From assembly GCA_026770575.1 (NCBI GenBank), contig MU657586.1, forward strand, positions 14,496 to 27,138: a DNA stretch of 12,643 nt, written 5' to 3'. The notes beneath the pieces are model-generated. The model was not told the DNA's origin, did not search any database, and saw only the letters and a list, made by a program, of their open reading frames with translations. Position 1 is the first letter of the stretch, and each line of letters starts with the position of its first letter. The translations under genes and the position numbers were made by a program. The stretch is from Pelagophyceae sp. CCMP2097 (Eukaryota; Sar; Pelagophyceae). Positions 1-7,630 of this stretch are shown here, one piece after another.

Positions 1-148
1 TCCACGGGGCTTGGGCGGCGCTGTCGGTTTCACATAAGGTGATTCGTAGGCACGCGACGAACTCTTTCCAATGTCGGAGTGTGTTGGAGTCCGACGGCGC
101 GCGCAATGTGGAGTTCCGACTCAGAAGGCACGGTTTGGCAAAACCAAT

Positions 149-196
149 TATACATGGGGAGAGCTGGTATTACATTATCATTTATCCACCAGAATT
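149..196 (+). repeat. Dispersed repeat, copy A
   Basis: A block of about 48 bp shares an exact 17-base start (TATACATGGGGAGAGCT, 149-165) and an exact 13-base end (ATCCACCAGAATT, 184-196) with 9628-9673, where the middle differs slightly. Both copies lie near CGGCAAAG-type motifs (here around 333-340 and 602-609). This suggests a dispersed non-coding repeat or mobile-element remnant. Confidence 0.6.
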
Positions 197-258
197 TTTG
201 AGGTGAACGTCAATGTGTCATGTTGCGGCCCACTGTTTTTTCGCCACCCCCTTGCTGT

Positions 259-628
259 CTACTGGACGACCAGGCCACTTTGCCATTTCACCATTTGCCG
301 GCGCCAAAAATCGAACCGAAAAAAACAAAAAGCGGCAAAGTTAGAAAACACGTTTTTGCCGCCCGCTGGAAGCACCGACCGTCGGCGTTGTACTTTGCCG
401 GTCATGGCCCAACAAAAACCGACAAAACCCGACAAAAATCGACAAAACCGACGAAAAAGACGTCAAAAAATTTAAACGCCGCTAATTAAATATTGAATTA
501 TTAACCTCAAATTTTCAGAAACCGCGAAAACTTTAGTGACTCTGCCGGTCGGTAATTTGGAACCGCGAAAGCCCGAAAACTTTGCCTTGGTGGGTCAAAG
601 CCGGCAAAGTGGCCTGGTCGTCCAGTAG
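259..628. repeat. 26-bp perfect inverted repeat around AT-rich DNA
   Basis: The 26 bases at 259-284 are the exact reverse complement of 603-628, leaving 318 bases between. The enclosed DNA is AT-rich and contains the 10-bp array and a small hairpin (GCGGCAAA at 332-339 against TTTGCCGC at 355-362). The arrangement resembles a miniature inverted-repeat element, but I see no target-site duplication outside the arms and no transposase. Confidence 0.55.
411..460 (+). repeat. 10-bp tandem array (GACAAAACCC-like)
   Basis: Five consecutive ten-base units begin at 411, 421, 431, 441 and, more degenerate, 451. The consensus is roughly GACAAAANCC, with the A-tract in phase with the helical repeat. It is not the usual telomere repeat of algae. 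The regular phasing may cause DNA curvature; that is inference. Confidence 0.65.
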
Positions 629-639
629 GAATTCCTACT
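624..639. repeat. 16-bp perfect palindrome
   Basis: AGTAGGAATTCCTACT is its own reverse complement and overlaps the right arm of the 26-bp inverted repeat. Its 12-base core TAGGAATTCCTA recurs exactly at 1153-1164, so the two copies bracket about 515 bp of unexplained sequence. Confidence 0.6.
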
Positions 640-846
640 AGTACATGTAATAGCAATGTTTTGCCATTGAAGTGGACAGGGCCGACTCGTCCAATTAAAC
701 CCTCATGCCTCGTCCGAGGTGTACGTGTGTGACCGAGAATTCGGGGAAGATTTGATAAGCTCCTGTTAAGCAATGCTCGGAGACTGACTCAAACCAAAAG
801 GCGGGGCCGCCAAAGGATCATTATCCTTGGAGGTGATTGTGGGGCC

Positions 847-860
847 CGGTATATATACCG
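847..860. repeat. 14-bp palindrome with TATA core
   Basis: CGGTATATATACCG is perfectly self-complementary and contains TATATATA. It could act as a TATA element on either strand, but no gene that I can support begins a suitable distance away, so this remains a sequence observation. Confidence 0.4.
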
Positions 861-1241
861 CAACGGGATCCACACAATGGCTGTTTTCCCACGCTATGAA
901 GGCGCCACGGCTCGTGATGGGTCTTGCTGCGCCGCATCGGCCTCGGTCCGGCGCTTGGTGGAGCGACTTGAAGCGACAGCGTGCCTGTCGCCTCGGGGGA
1001 GCGGCGGCGCAATACAAAGTGTTGGGACCCTCGTGCCTCGTAGGGTATCGAAGTCGTTGCCAAAGTCGGGCGACCACCGGCCCGAGCCTCGGAGCTTCGA
1101 AGATGCGGCGCCTTCAGCTCGGTGCGGCCTCACTTTGAAGTGGAACACTCGCTAGGAATTCCTATGAGCTCTCGGAACATTTCGGGCCATCTGTTTTACA
1201 TCTAAGTCGAGAAGTAGTCTGCTGCCCTTACGAGGCTCGTC

Positions 1242-2419
1242 ATGCCGCCCTCGTCGCGCGCGCTCTTGGGCGACGAGTCGCGCAGGCAGACCATCGACCT
1301 GCCTCGCACGCACGCGGTGAGGACTCCCACCGACCGAGGGTTCGAAGAGGCTTTCTCCCTGCCACCCTTTCTTACGGCGCCCCGGGGCCGCACCACGCAT
1401 TTCAGGCGCTGCGCGTCGAGTGCATGCAGCGCCTCGGGTCGGCGGCGCCGATGAAGCTCTGGGTTCGAGGTCTGGACGAGGCGTTACCACAAACGCACGC
1501 CGATTTGCGAGATGGCGACGTCATCATCGTCGAGCGCGGCGCAATCGACGACACGACGCACCGCGCAGAGTACCAGCCGCCGCCGGCGAGCGCGCGCAGG
1601 CCGAAATCGGCGGTAAGACGTCTACGGCGTGCTCGGTCCTTCCCAGGGCTCATCTCGAGCGTAGGTGCCGGCGGCGCGCGTTATCGCGCGGTTGGTATTT
1701 TACGGCGAAAGTGAAACCTCCGCGGCGTTCAAACCTCGGCCGCAGTCCGCGCGACGACGTCCGGTGCAGCAACGCGCCCAGGGCGTGTTCCCAGACGCAA
1801 ACGCAAGCTTCCAAGGTCGCACCACCGCCCAAACAGACTACACCGCGCCGTGCGTCCCTCCAATTCACCGCAAAGCCTTTGAAGAGTCCGAATTAGGCCT
1901 CCTACGCATACAAAGTCCGCCAAGCCCGTTTCCGAAATCGCGGAGCTGCACAAATTTGAAGGTTCATCGGAATACTCTTCAAAGTACGTGGCCCACGCCG
2001 CACCGCGCACTCCCACAGCGAGGAAGCCCGAGGCTCCGAAGGAACGCACGCCGTTTTACGGCGTGACGACTTCGGCCGCCGCGTTCTCTGCCCCGCCGCA
2101 GAAACTGTCAAAACCCTTTGGCCGGCCGACGGGGCAGACGCGGGGCAAGGCCATGCCGACTTTGCCTTTTGAAGGGACGTCCGAATACTCCTCTGCGTAC
2201 GTTCCAAAGGAACCCTCGCGCCGCGTTTCGGTGGACACGGTGCGCGTGCACATCGAGCCCGCCGCCGCGGACCAGACGCCGCCCCGCGCCACCGCCCCCA
2301 CTGGCAGGTCCTCGGACCAGAGGCCATCCTCGCGCGGCTCCGGCCGGCGCACCTTTGCCCCGAAACCAAAGGGCGAATCGTTTATAGAGCCGAGAAGGCA
2401 TGGGCCCGGCTCCTATTGA
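1242..2419 (+). CDS. SAXO/MAP6-type Mn-module microtubule protein, 4 exons
   Basis: My model joins 1242-1316, 1406-1612, 1665-1849 and 1897-2419 (329 residues). The introns are 89 nt (GTGAGG...TTCAG), 52 nt (GTAAGA...GTAG) and 47 nt (GTGCGT...TTAG), and all phases agree. The product has six spaced modules of the kind F-x-G-x-T/S-T/E-x-x-x-x-Y/F-x-x-P: residues 75-84 (TTHRAEYQPP), 106-118, 143-156, 176-187 (FEGSSEYSSKYV), 209-223 and 247-259 (FEGTSEYSSAYVP), with Pro/Arg-rich linkers and a disordered basic tail. Such Mn modules define the SAXO/FAM154 and MAP6 proteins, which bind and stabilise axonemal or cytoplasmic microtubules, so a flagellar role is likely. An in-frame stop at 1215-1217 precedes the ATG at 1242. 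The family call rests on the repeats; the first 70 residues are not recognised. Confidence 0.72.
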
Positions 2420-2577
2420 CTAAAAAACACCGAGGACCGTCCGGCGGCGCGCGTGCAGAGCCCTCGTCGGTCGTGAAAATCTCCTCGGTGGGCTTCTCTA
2501 GTCGTCGTTCGTGAGCTGGTCGTCTACGGCCAGCCTCCGTCTTTATAAAGGGACATTTCGCCGCGCCGCTCGCACGG

Positions 2578-2850
2578 TCAGCTGATGGTAAGCACTTCGG
2601 TCGTAGACCAGTCTGCGCCATCATCACTTTCACCACTAATCACAAGGTACCGGGGTGGTCCTTCCGTAGCGTCGAGCCGCGTCACTGCGAAACCCCAGCG
2701 CCCGACGAGCAAGGCCGGCCCGGGCGAAAACTCCAGCGCCGCCACGTCGAGGAGCTCAGTGGTGGACAACACAAGGTTTGACAAGTCATGTCCGCCGATG
2801 ATGAGAACGTGCTGCGCGCCGACGGAAACGACCGCGCTTGGGATTTCGCA
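2578..2850 (-). pseudogene. Kelch-repeat protein fragment
   Basis: About 90 codons on minus read as roughly two kelch blades: VLIIGG, then STTELLDVAALEF, then a Gly-Phe-Ala motif before RLDA, then YLVISG and STTEVL, ending at a stop at 2578-2580. Kelch blades normally come in sets of five to seven forming a propeller, so this is at best a terminal exon or remnant. Upstream on the same strand the frame runs into short tandem repeats (2907-2947) and then the end of the TPR gene, and no further blades appear in other frames. It could be the last exon of a gene cut off by insertion of the TPR gene. I am fairly sure of the kelch character and unsure of expression. Confidence 0.6.
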
Positions 2851-2906
2851 CGGAATTTCCGTTTTTTGCAAGGTCCCTTGTTTGCAGCAGGGGTCCCTTG
2901 TAGAGG

Positions 2907-2947
2907 CACTGTGACAACGACTACACTGCGACAACGACGACACTGTG
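2907..2947 (+). repeat. 17-bp tandem repeat, about 2.4 copies
   Basis: CACTGTGACAACGACTA at 2907-2923 is followed directly by CACTGCGACAACGACGA at 2924-2940, and a third partial unit (CACTGTG) runs to 2947. It lies in the short gap between the kelch fragment and the end of the TPR gene. Just upstream GGTCCCTTGT occurs twice (near 2871 and 2892), so this gap is a patchwork of small duplications. Confidence 0.6.
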
Positions 2948-2999
2948 GTCGGCCTTCCGAACCCGAAAAGGCGAGCGCTGGGCCGCAATGTGCATCCTT

Positions 3000-3047
3000 T
3001 TACTGCTTGTAGGGATACTTTGCTTACTGCTTGTAGGGATACTTAGC
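3000..3047 (-). repeat. 24-bp tandem duplication spanning a stop codon
   Basis: Units 3000-3023 and 3024-3047 match at 23 of 24 bases. On minus each unit encodes AKYPYKQ plus a TAA stop, so the last seven codons and stop of the TPR gene are repeated immediately downstream. The second copy lies in the 3' untranslated region and would be translated only upon read-through. Confidence 0.85.
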
Positions 3048-5306
3048 GCCTTTTCGCATCTTTTCCATCTCGCCGCGGTACTCGGCCTCTTTCCCGTCTC
3101 CCGCATTCGCCTTGATCGAAGTTGCCCGTTCCTGCAAGGGCAACGCCGCGTCGAGGCGTCCGAGGCGCCACAGGAGTAGCGCGTGGTTGTTCAGCGGCGT
3201 TGCGAGGCTCGCGTGGTCGGGCCCGACCTGCTTCTCCTTGATCTCGAGGGCGCGGAGGGAGAGCGGCTCGGCGGCGTCGAGCTTGCCCTGCGCCTTTAGC
3301 AGCGCCACGAGGCTGCTCAACGACGCCGCGACGCTGGTGTGGTCCGGCCCGAGCTTCTTCTCCTTGATCTCGATGACGCGGCGGTAGAGCGGCTCGGCGT
3401 CGTCGAACTTGCCCTGCTTCTTCAGCAGCCCCGCGAGGTTGTGCAGCGACGTCGCGACGCTCGTGTGGTCCGGCCCGAGCTGCTTCTCCTTGATCTCGAT
3501 GGCGCGGCGGTAGAGCGGCTCGGCTTCGTCGATTTTTTTCATGTCCTCAAGCAAACTTGCGAGATTGTGCAGCGTCACGACGTCCGGCCGGCGCTGCCTC
3601 TCGAAGATTGCGAGCGCGCGGCGGTAGAGCGGCTCGGCGGCGTCGTGCTTGCCCTGCGCCTTGAGCAACGACGCGAGGCCGTTCAGCGACGTCGCGAGGC
3701 TCGTGTGGTCCGGCCCGAGCTGAATCTCCTTGATCACGAGGGCGCGGTGGTACAGCGGCTCGGCGGCGTCGAGCAAGCCCTGCGTCTTCAGCAGCCCCGC
3801 GAGGTTGTGCAGCGAAATCCCGACGCTCGGGTCGTGCGGTCCGAGCTGCTTCTCCTTGACCGCGAGGGCGCGACGGTAGAGCTCCTCGGCGGCGTCGAGC
3901 TTGCCCTGGTCTTCCAGCAACGACGCGAGGTTCCCCTGAAACTTTGCGACGTCCAGGTGGTCCGACCCGAGCTTCTTTTCGTAGATCTCGATGGCGCGGC
4001 GGTAGAGCGGCTCGGCGGCGTCGAGCTTGCCCTGCGCCTTTAGCAGCACCCCGAGGCCGTTCATCGTCTTCCCGACGTCCGGGTGGTCCGGCCCGAAATA
4101 CGTCTGCTTGATCTCGAGGGCGCGGCGGTACAGCTGCTCGGCGGCTTCGAGCTTGCCCTGCGCCTTTAGCAGCCCCGCGAGGTTGCTCAGCGAAAGCGCG
4201 ACGCCCGGGTTGTCCGGTCCGAGCAGCTTCTCCTTGATCTCGAGGGAGCGGCGGTAGAGCGGCTCGGCGGCGTCGAGCTTGCCCTGCTTTGTCAGCAACA
4301 ACGCGAGGTTGTTCAGCGCAAAAGAGTGCTCCACCGAGTCGTCGCCGTGCGCGGTCAGCGCCATGTCGCGTAGGCACTCTCGGACGACGGCCAGGAGGTC
4401 GTAGGCGGCGAGCTTGCCCAAAAGGTCGTCAAAAGCTTTGAGCTTCGCCGCGTCTCGCGCCTTGACGGCGCGCTCGACGGCGTCGGCGAGGCCCGCGGAC
4501 GCGTCTCCACCGTCGTCGGCGATGGCCTCGAGGACAGTCATGCGCTCGGCGACGACGACGAGGTTGCCGCTGAAGTAAGTCCGAAAGTACTCGTAATAGA
4601 CGTGCGTCGTCGCCTTGAACTCCAAAATTTTGACGAGGTGGACCTGGAGCTCGACGACCATGGACGTGCCGTCCGGCAGCCGGAGCCGCAAGTTGAAGAG
4701 GACGTCGCGGTACCCGTTGAAGAGCGGTTTCTTGAAGCGGTTCTTGCTGCGGACGACGCAGACGTCGCCGGCCTCGTCGGAGAAGCCCTCGAGGACGCAC
4801 TTGAGCACGGCGACGAGGGAGGCCTCGTCGCCGCAGACGATGGAGCCGCGCACGACGTCGATGAGGCGGGCCGCGTCGCCGTCGTACTCGTTCGTCGCCT
4901 TTTCCACCGCGCGCTTCCGGCTCTTCAGGGGCCCCGCCGAGTAGGCGCGGAGGATCTTGTCCCCGCCGTCGCGCGCCTCGCGGAGCATCTCCTGGTCCGG
5001 ATCGAGGCCGGCGTCGGCGGCGAGGCGCCGGCAGAAGGCGTCGAGCGCCTCCTTGGCGGCGGCCGCGCGGGCGTAGAGCGCGTCGAGCTGCGGATCCATG
5101 ACGGCTGCGGTGCCGCCGAGGTCCTGGCGGAGGACTACGTCGCCGCCGACGTCGTCAAAGGCCGCCGCGCCATTCGTCGGCATGAAGTCGAGCGCTGCCT
5201 TGTTGAGCTTGTCGCGCGCGGCGAGGAAGTCCTTGAGCGTGCGGAAGAATTCCTCCGCCAAGGGGTTCGCCTTGGCGAGGCCCCGCGCCGCAGCCGTCCC
5301 GCTCAT
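3024..5306 (-). CDS. RelA/SpoT-like domain fused to kinesin-light-chain TPRs
   Basis: A single uninterrupted exon encodes 760 residues from an ATG at 5306. Residues about 100-245 resemble the RelA/SpoT nucleotidyltransferase fold: a basic stretch (LKSRKRAVEKA, 127-137), LIDVVRGSIV (148-157) like the D-x-x-G-x-R strand, NGYRDVLF (197-204) like the GYxSLH motif, and VELQVHL (218-224) like the ExQIRT motif. D150, Y199, E219 and Q221 are kept; the usual His of SLH and the RT after ExQI are not, so alarmone synthesis is uncertain. Residues about 245-325 are helical. Residues about 326-740 hold nine full 42-residue TPRs (LLKAQGKLDAAEPLYRRALEI pattern, kinesin-light-chain type) plus a partial tenth, probably a protein-binding surface. 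The absence of introns, unlike the five reconstructed multi-exon genes here, suggests retroposition or a recently expanded family. The TPR call is firm; the nucleotidyltransferase-fold call is moderate. Confidence 0.85.
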   Translation of the reverse strand: MSGTAAARGLAKANPLAEEFFRTLKDFLAARDKLNKAALDFMPTNGAAAFDDVGGDVVLRQDLGGTAAVMDPQLDALYARAAAAKEALDAFCRRLAADAGLDPDQEMLREARDGGDKILRAYSAGPLKSRKRAVEKATNEYDGDAARLIDVVRGSIVCGDEASLVAVLKCVLEGFSDEAGDVCVVRSKNRFKKPLFNGYRDVLFNLRLRLPDGTSMVVELQVHLVKILEFKATTHVYYEYFRTYFSGNLVVVAERMTVLEAIADDGGDASAGLADAVERAVKARDAAKLKAFDDLLGKLAAYDLLAVVRECLRDMALTAHGDDSVEHSFALNNLALLLTKQGKLDAAEPLYRRSLEIKEKLLGPDNPGVALSLSNLAGLLKAQGKLEAAEQLYRRALEIKQTYFGPDHPDVGKTMNGLGVLLKAQGKLDAAEPLYRRAIEIYEKKLGSDHLDVAKFQGNLASLLEDQGKLDAAEELYRRALAVKEKQLGPHDPSVGISLHNLAGLLKTQGLLDAAEPLYHRALVIKEIQLGPDHTSLATSLNGLASLLKAQGKHDAAEPLYRRALAIFERQRRPDVVTLHNLASLLEDMKKIDEAEPLYRRAIEIKEKQLGPDHTSVATSLHNLAGLLKKQGKFDDAEPLYRRVIEIKEKKLGPDHTSVAASLSSLVALLKAQGKLDAAEPLSLRALEIKEKQVGPDHASLATPLNNHALLLWRLGRLDAALPLQERATSIKANAGDGKEAEYRGEMEKMRKGAKYPYKQ
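3089..4331 (-). repeat. 126-bp coding repeat array (TPR units)
   Basis: About ten consecutive units of 42 codons with strong nucleotide similarity encode the TPR part of the gene. One unit near residues 538-576 is about three codons shorter and ends in RRPDV instead of GPDHTSV. Such arrays readily expand, contract or collapse in assembly, so the copy number may vary between strains. Confidence 0.85.
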
Positions 5307-5817
5307 GGCGCGGTCCGATTACACCGCCGTTACATGTACAATTGTACACCGGCGGCTGCTTTCGCTAAACATTTGGCGGACAAATTGCATTGGCAATTTC
5401 AAATTGCATTATTGGCGGACACTTCAAAGACACGACGGAACAACTCGAGTTAAAGACGGCCTCCAACGCTGGCGGGGTCGGGCCACAACTGGATCCTTGC
5501 GGCGGTCCCAAAGCACCCGCGGAGTTCTCACTCAGTTTCTCTGGGGCACCGGCGAGATTGGCACCTGCGGCTATCGCCCTCAATCTTCCCCATCGACTTT
5601 CCCCATCGACCCGGGGACGAACCCCGTTCGAAGGAAGATTGCGTGTCTCGCTCCCAAGGCCACGACTCCGTCGAGTTGAGCACCGGCGGTTGGCGGTGAC
5701 GGCACGTACTCTGTGTATGACGACGATGACTCGGAGGCGTCGAGCTGATCGAAAAGTCTCCGCCCTCGTGCACGGCACGCTGGCGCAGCAGACGAGCGCG
5801 CCTCCGAGGTTTCCGGT
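5307..5817. promoter_or_regulatory. Intergenic gap upstream of the TPR gene
   Basis: About 510 bp separate the TPR start from the BCS1 stop, both on minus, so it must hold the BCS1 3' end and the TPR promoter. Close to the TPR ATG there is a 14-bp palindrome, TGTACAATTGTACA (5335-5348). Next to it are two interleaved direct repeats: TTGGCGGACA at 5373-5382 and 5412-5421, and CAAATTGCATT at 5381-5391 and 5400-5410. These AT-rich elements in otherwise GC-rich DNA are plausible regulatory sites, by position only. No recognisable gene lies in the gap. A Ser/Asp-rich open frame on minus just past the BCS1 stop (about 5640-5830) is unexplained. Confidence 0.4.
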
Positions 5818-7362
5818 TCAAAGAGGTTTCGGTCTTTCGAAAAGGTGCGTTGCAGCGGCGGCGTTTTTTTCGAAGCTGGCCGCGGCGCGCTGCGCATCCC
5901 AGACGGCGTTGACGACGGCATGGAGCGCTTCCTGCGGGGAATCTGGGACCGTCGACAGCGCCGCTTGCAGCGCGGCGGCGGAGAGGAGGTTGTCGGGGAC
6001 TTGGCCTCGGATTTGCCTTGCGACGGTGTCGCAGCCGAAATGGCCTCTATAAAAATGCCGAGCGTAGCGCTCCGCGGCTTCAGGAGTGCACAGCTTGAAC
6101 TCCAGGCGAAAGTCGACGCGGCCGGGCCGCACAAGGGCCGCGTCGAGGCCTACGGAATGCGTCGCCAGAGGACACACTTCCAAAGAGACGTACGTTCAAC
6201 ATGGTTCGTCGTCATGAAGACCAAGCAGCCTTCCTGCGCCATGACGCCGTCTAAAGCGTTTAATAGACCGGAGAAGGTGAGCCCGCCCGTGGCCAAAACC
6301 GTCGGCCGCGTGACAAAGGCAGCGTCAATGTCTTCGAGGAGTAAGATCGAAGGCGCCGCCGCGGACCGTAGAGCGTCGGCGAAGGCGGAATCGTTGAGCT
6401 TCTCGACGGCGGAAACGACGTGCACCTTTAATTTCAGCGCGCCAGCAAGAGCCAAAACCATGGACGTCTTCCCCGTCCCGGGCGCCCCGTGTAGTAAATA
6501 ACCCCTCCTGTATGGCACGCCCCTGGAAGCGTACTGAGCCTCTGCGTTTAAAAAACGTTTGCAGTCGGCGAGGATGTTTTGAGCTTGGTTTGCGTCGTTG
6601 AGGACGACACTCGCAAGCGGCCGCGCGACCTTTGAGCCTGCAGGAGTCCAAGAACCGTACTCGTCGAGCGCCAGCACGGCTGTGCGCTGAGAAAGCGCAG
6701 AGTCGTACCTGCAGTCTGTCGTATTGTGGTGCCAAAAAACATCATCCCGAGAGCTCACTGCGCTTTGGCTTCGTGGACGAGGCTGGTCACGTCCCCGCGC
6801 GTGCCGAGCAGAAACGAGAGCACGAGCTTTTCTCGCTCCTTTGCGGACTTGCCGTCGTCGTCGCGCTCCCGTCGGATAAGGATCCACCGGCCGCAATGGT
6901 TGACCACGCTCGAGCCTAGACGAACGTCCTGCACCGGCGTTTTCGAGGCAAAAAGGACGCGCCGCTCGGGATGAGGTAGACGCCCTGGTCCGAAGTGGAC
7001 TGGCCTTCGCCGCCGAGCCTCTTCAAAGTCGAGACGACTGTGAATCTGCGGCTCTGGTCCCGGAGCTTTTCGTTGCCGGCCAGCCAGTGCGTCATCCAGC
7101 GGTAGGCGTCGTCGCGCGAGTCGAACTCGGCGCGGACGACTACGCGTTTTAGGAGCGCGTCGGCGGCGGCGGCGCCGGTGGTTCTGAGTGCGGTGAGCGC
7201 CGCGGCGGCCGCGAGCACCGTCAAGCCCCCAGCTGCGACGGCGTTACCGCCGATGTTTGCAAAAAAGTCGGCGACGGGGTACCCGGCCCAGTCCGCCAAA
7301 GTGTGCAGCCGCCGCAGCGGCCGGACAGCGGGCAGCGGCGGCCGAGCGCGCGAGGCGAGCAT
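5818..7362 (-). CDS. BCS1: BCS1-type mitochondrial AAA ATPase, 4 exons
   Basis: My model is 7362-6982, 6928-6759, 6708-6194 and 6149-5818 on minus (465 residues). Introns of 50 nt (GTGAGC...GCAG) and 44 nt (GTACGT...GTAG) restore the frame exactly at conserved positions; the first, 53 nt (GTCTAC...GCAG), is less sure. BCS1 is an inner-membrane ATPase that inserts the Rieske iron-sulfur protein into respiratory complex III. Residues 1-30 are Arg-rich like a targeting peptide and 41-61 form one membrane helix. The BCS1 N-domain follows (DDAYRWMTHWL, RRFTVVSTL). The AAA part has PYRRGYLLHG, Walker A GAPGTGKT (258-265), Walker B ILLLEDIDA (305-313), TFSGLLNALDGV, MTTNH (349-353) and RPGRVD (363-368). 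All catalytic motifs are intact. The gene is head-to-head with the FKBP gene. The start at 7362 was preferred over an upstream ATG because it directly precedes the Arg-rich leader. Confidence 0.85.
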
Positions 7363-7630
7363 TGACCGCACCACTTCGAAACCACCCAAAGGACTCCCCC
7401 GAATAGGCCGCCACCCAAGCAGATATACGCGAGGCACGACCGTGAGGCCGACGCGCTCCCGAGGCCGCACAGGCGCCGCTCTGCAGCCGGGTCGCCTTGC
7501 GCGTCGCACGAGCGTCCCTCGGGGACGTGCGGCTTCTCCAAATCGGGTTTTCCCAAACGGGTTTCCACGACCGCGCAGCGAGGTTGGCGGCTTCCGCGAT
7601 TAATTGGACCTTTAAAAACCGCAAGGCGAC
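7363..7630. promoter_or_regulatory. Shared promoter region of BCS1 and FKBP genes
   Basis: The two start codons diverge across 268 bp, so both promoters must fit here unless they overlap genes. CGGGTTT occurs twice near 7545-7565, and an AT-rich stretch (ATTAATTGGACCTTTAAAAA) lies within about 35 bases of the FKBP ATG. I see no unambiguous core promoter element. Confidence 0.4.

Larger units (their letters stand above)
1..1241. other. Gene-free left region, AT-richer and repetitive
   Basis: I see no recognisable protein on either strand. Open frames here (for example 71-475 and 827-1138 on plus, 766-1077 on minus) give Arg/Pro/Ser-rich translations without domain-like pattern, and none joins to a neighbour through a convincing splice. 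About 300-560 is clearly richer in A and T than the rest of the window. It contains a 10-bp tandem array, a 26-bp inverted repeat, a 16-bp palindrome and one copy of a dispersed repeat, all listed separately. The part next to 1242 should hold the promoter of the SAXO-like gene, but I see no clear core element there. Confidence 0.6.

Noticed and set aside
411..460. 10-bp array as a telomeric or CRISPR repeat
   Set aside because: Units are degenerate, adjoin without spacers and differ from known telomere motifs.
3339..4043. Long plus-strand open frame with repeated LLLLDLDGAAVERLG-like units
   Set aside because: It is the antisense shadow of the TPR array; its repeats mirror the 126-bp units and it matches no family.
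3547..4377. Long minus-strand Arg/Ala/Pro-rich frame
   Set aside because: It is an out-of-frame reading of the same TPR repeats.
4602..5453. Plus-strand frame of 283 codons opposite the RelA/SpoT-like part
   Set aside because: Antisense to a better-supported coding region, and rich in Glu/Arg/Val from codon complementarity.
5390..6052. Plus-strand frame of 220 codons overlapping the BCS1 end
   Set aside because: Low-complexity Arg/Ala/Ser translation, antisense to the conserved BCS1 C-terminus.
6150..6193. Frame breaks in BCS1 as proof of a pseudogene
   Set aside because: The 44-nt and 50-nt segments have GT...AG ends and their removal restores the conserved sequence (NHVERLDAALVRPGRVD), so they are introns.
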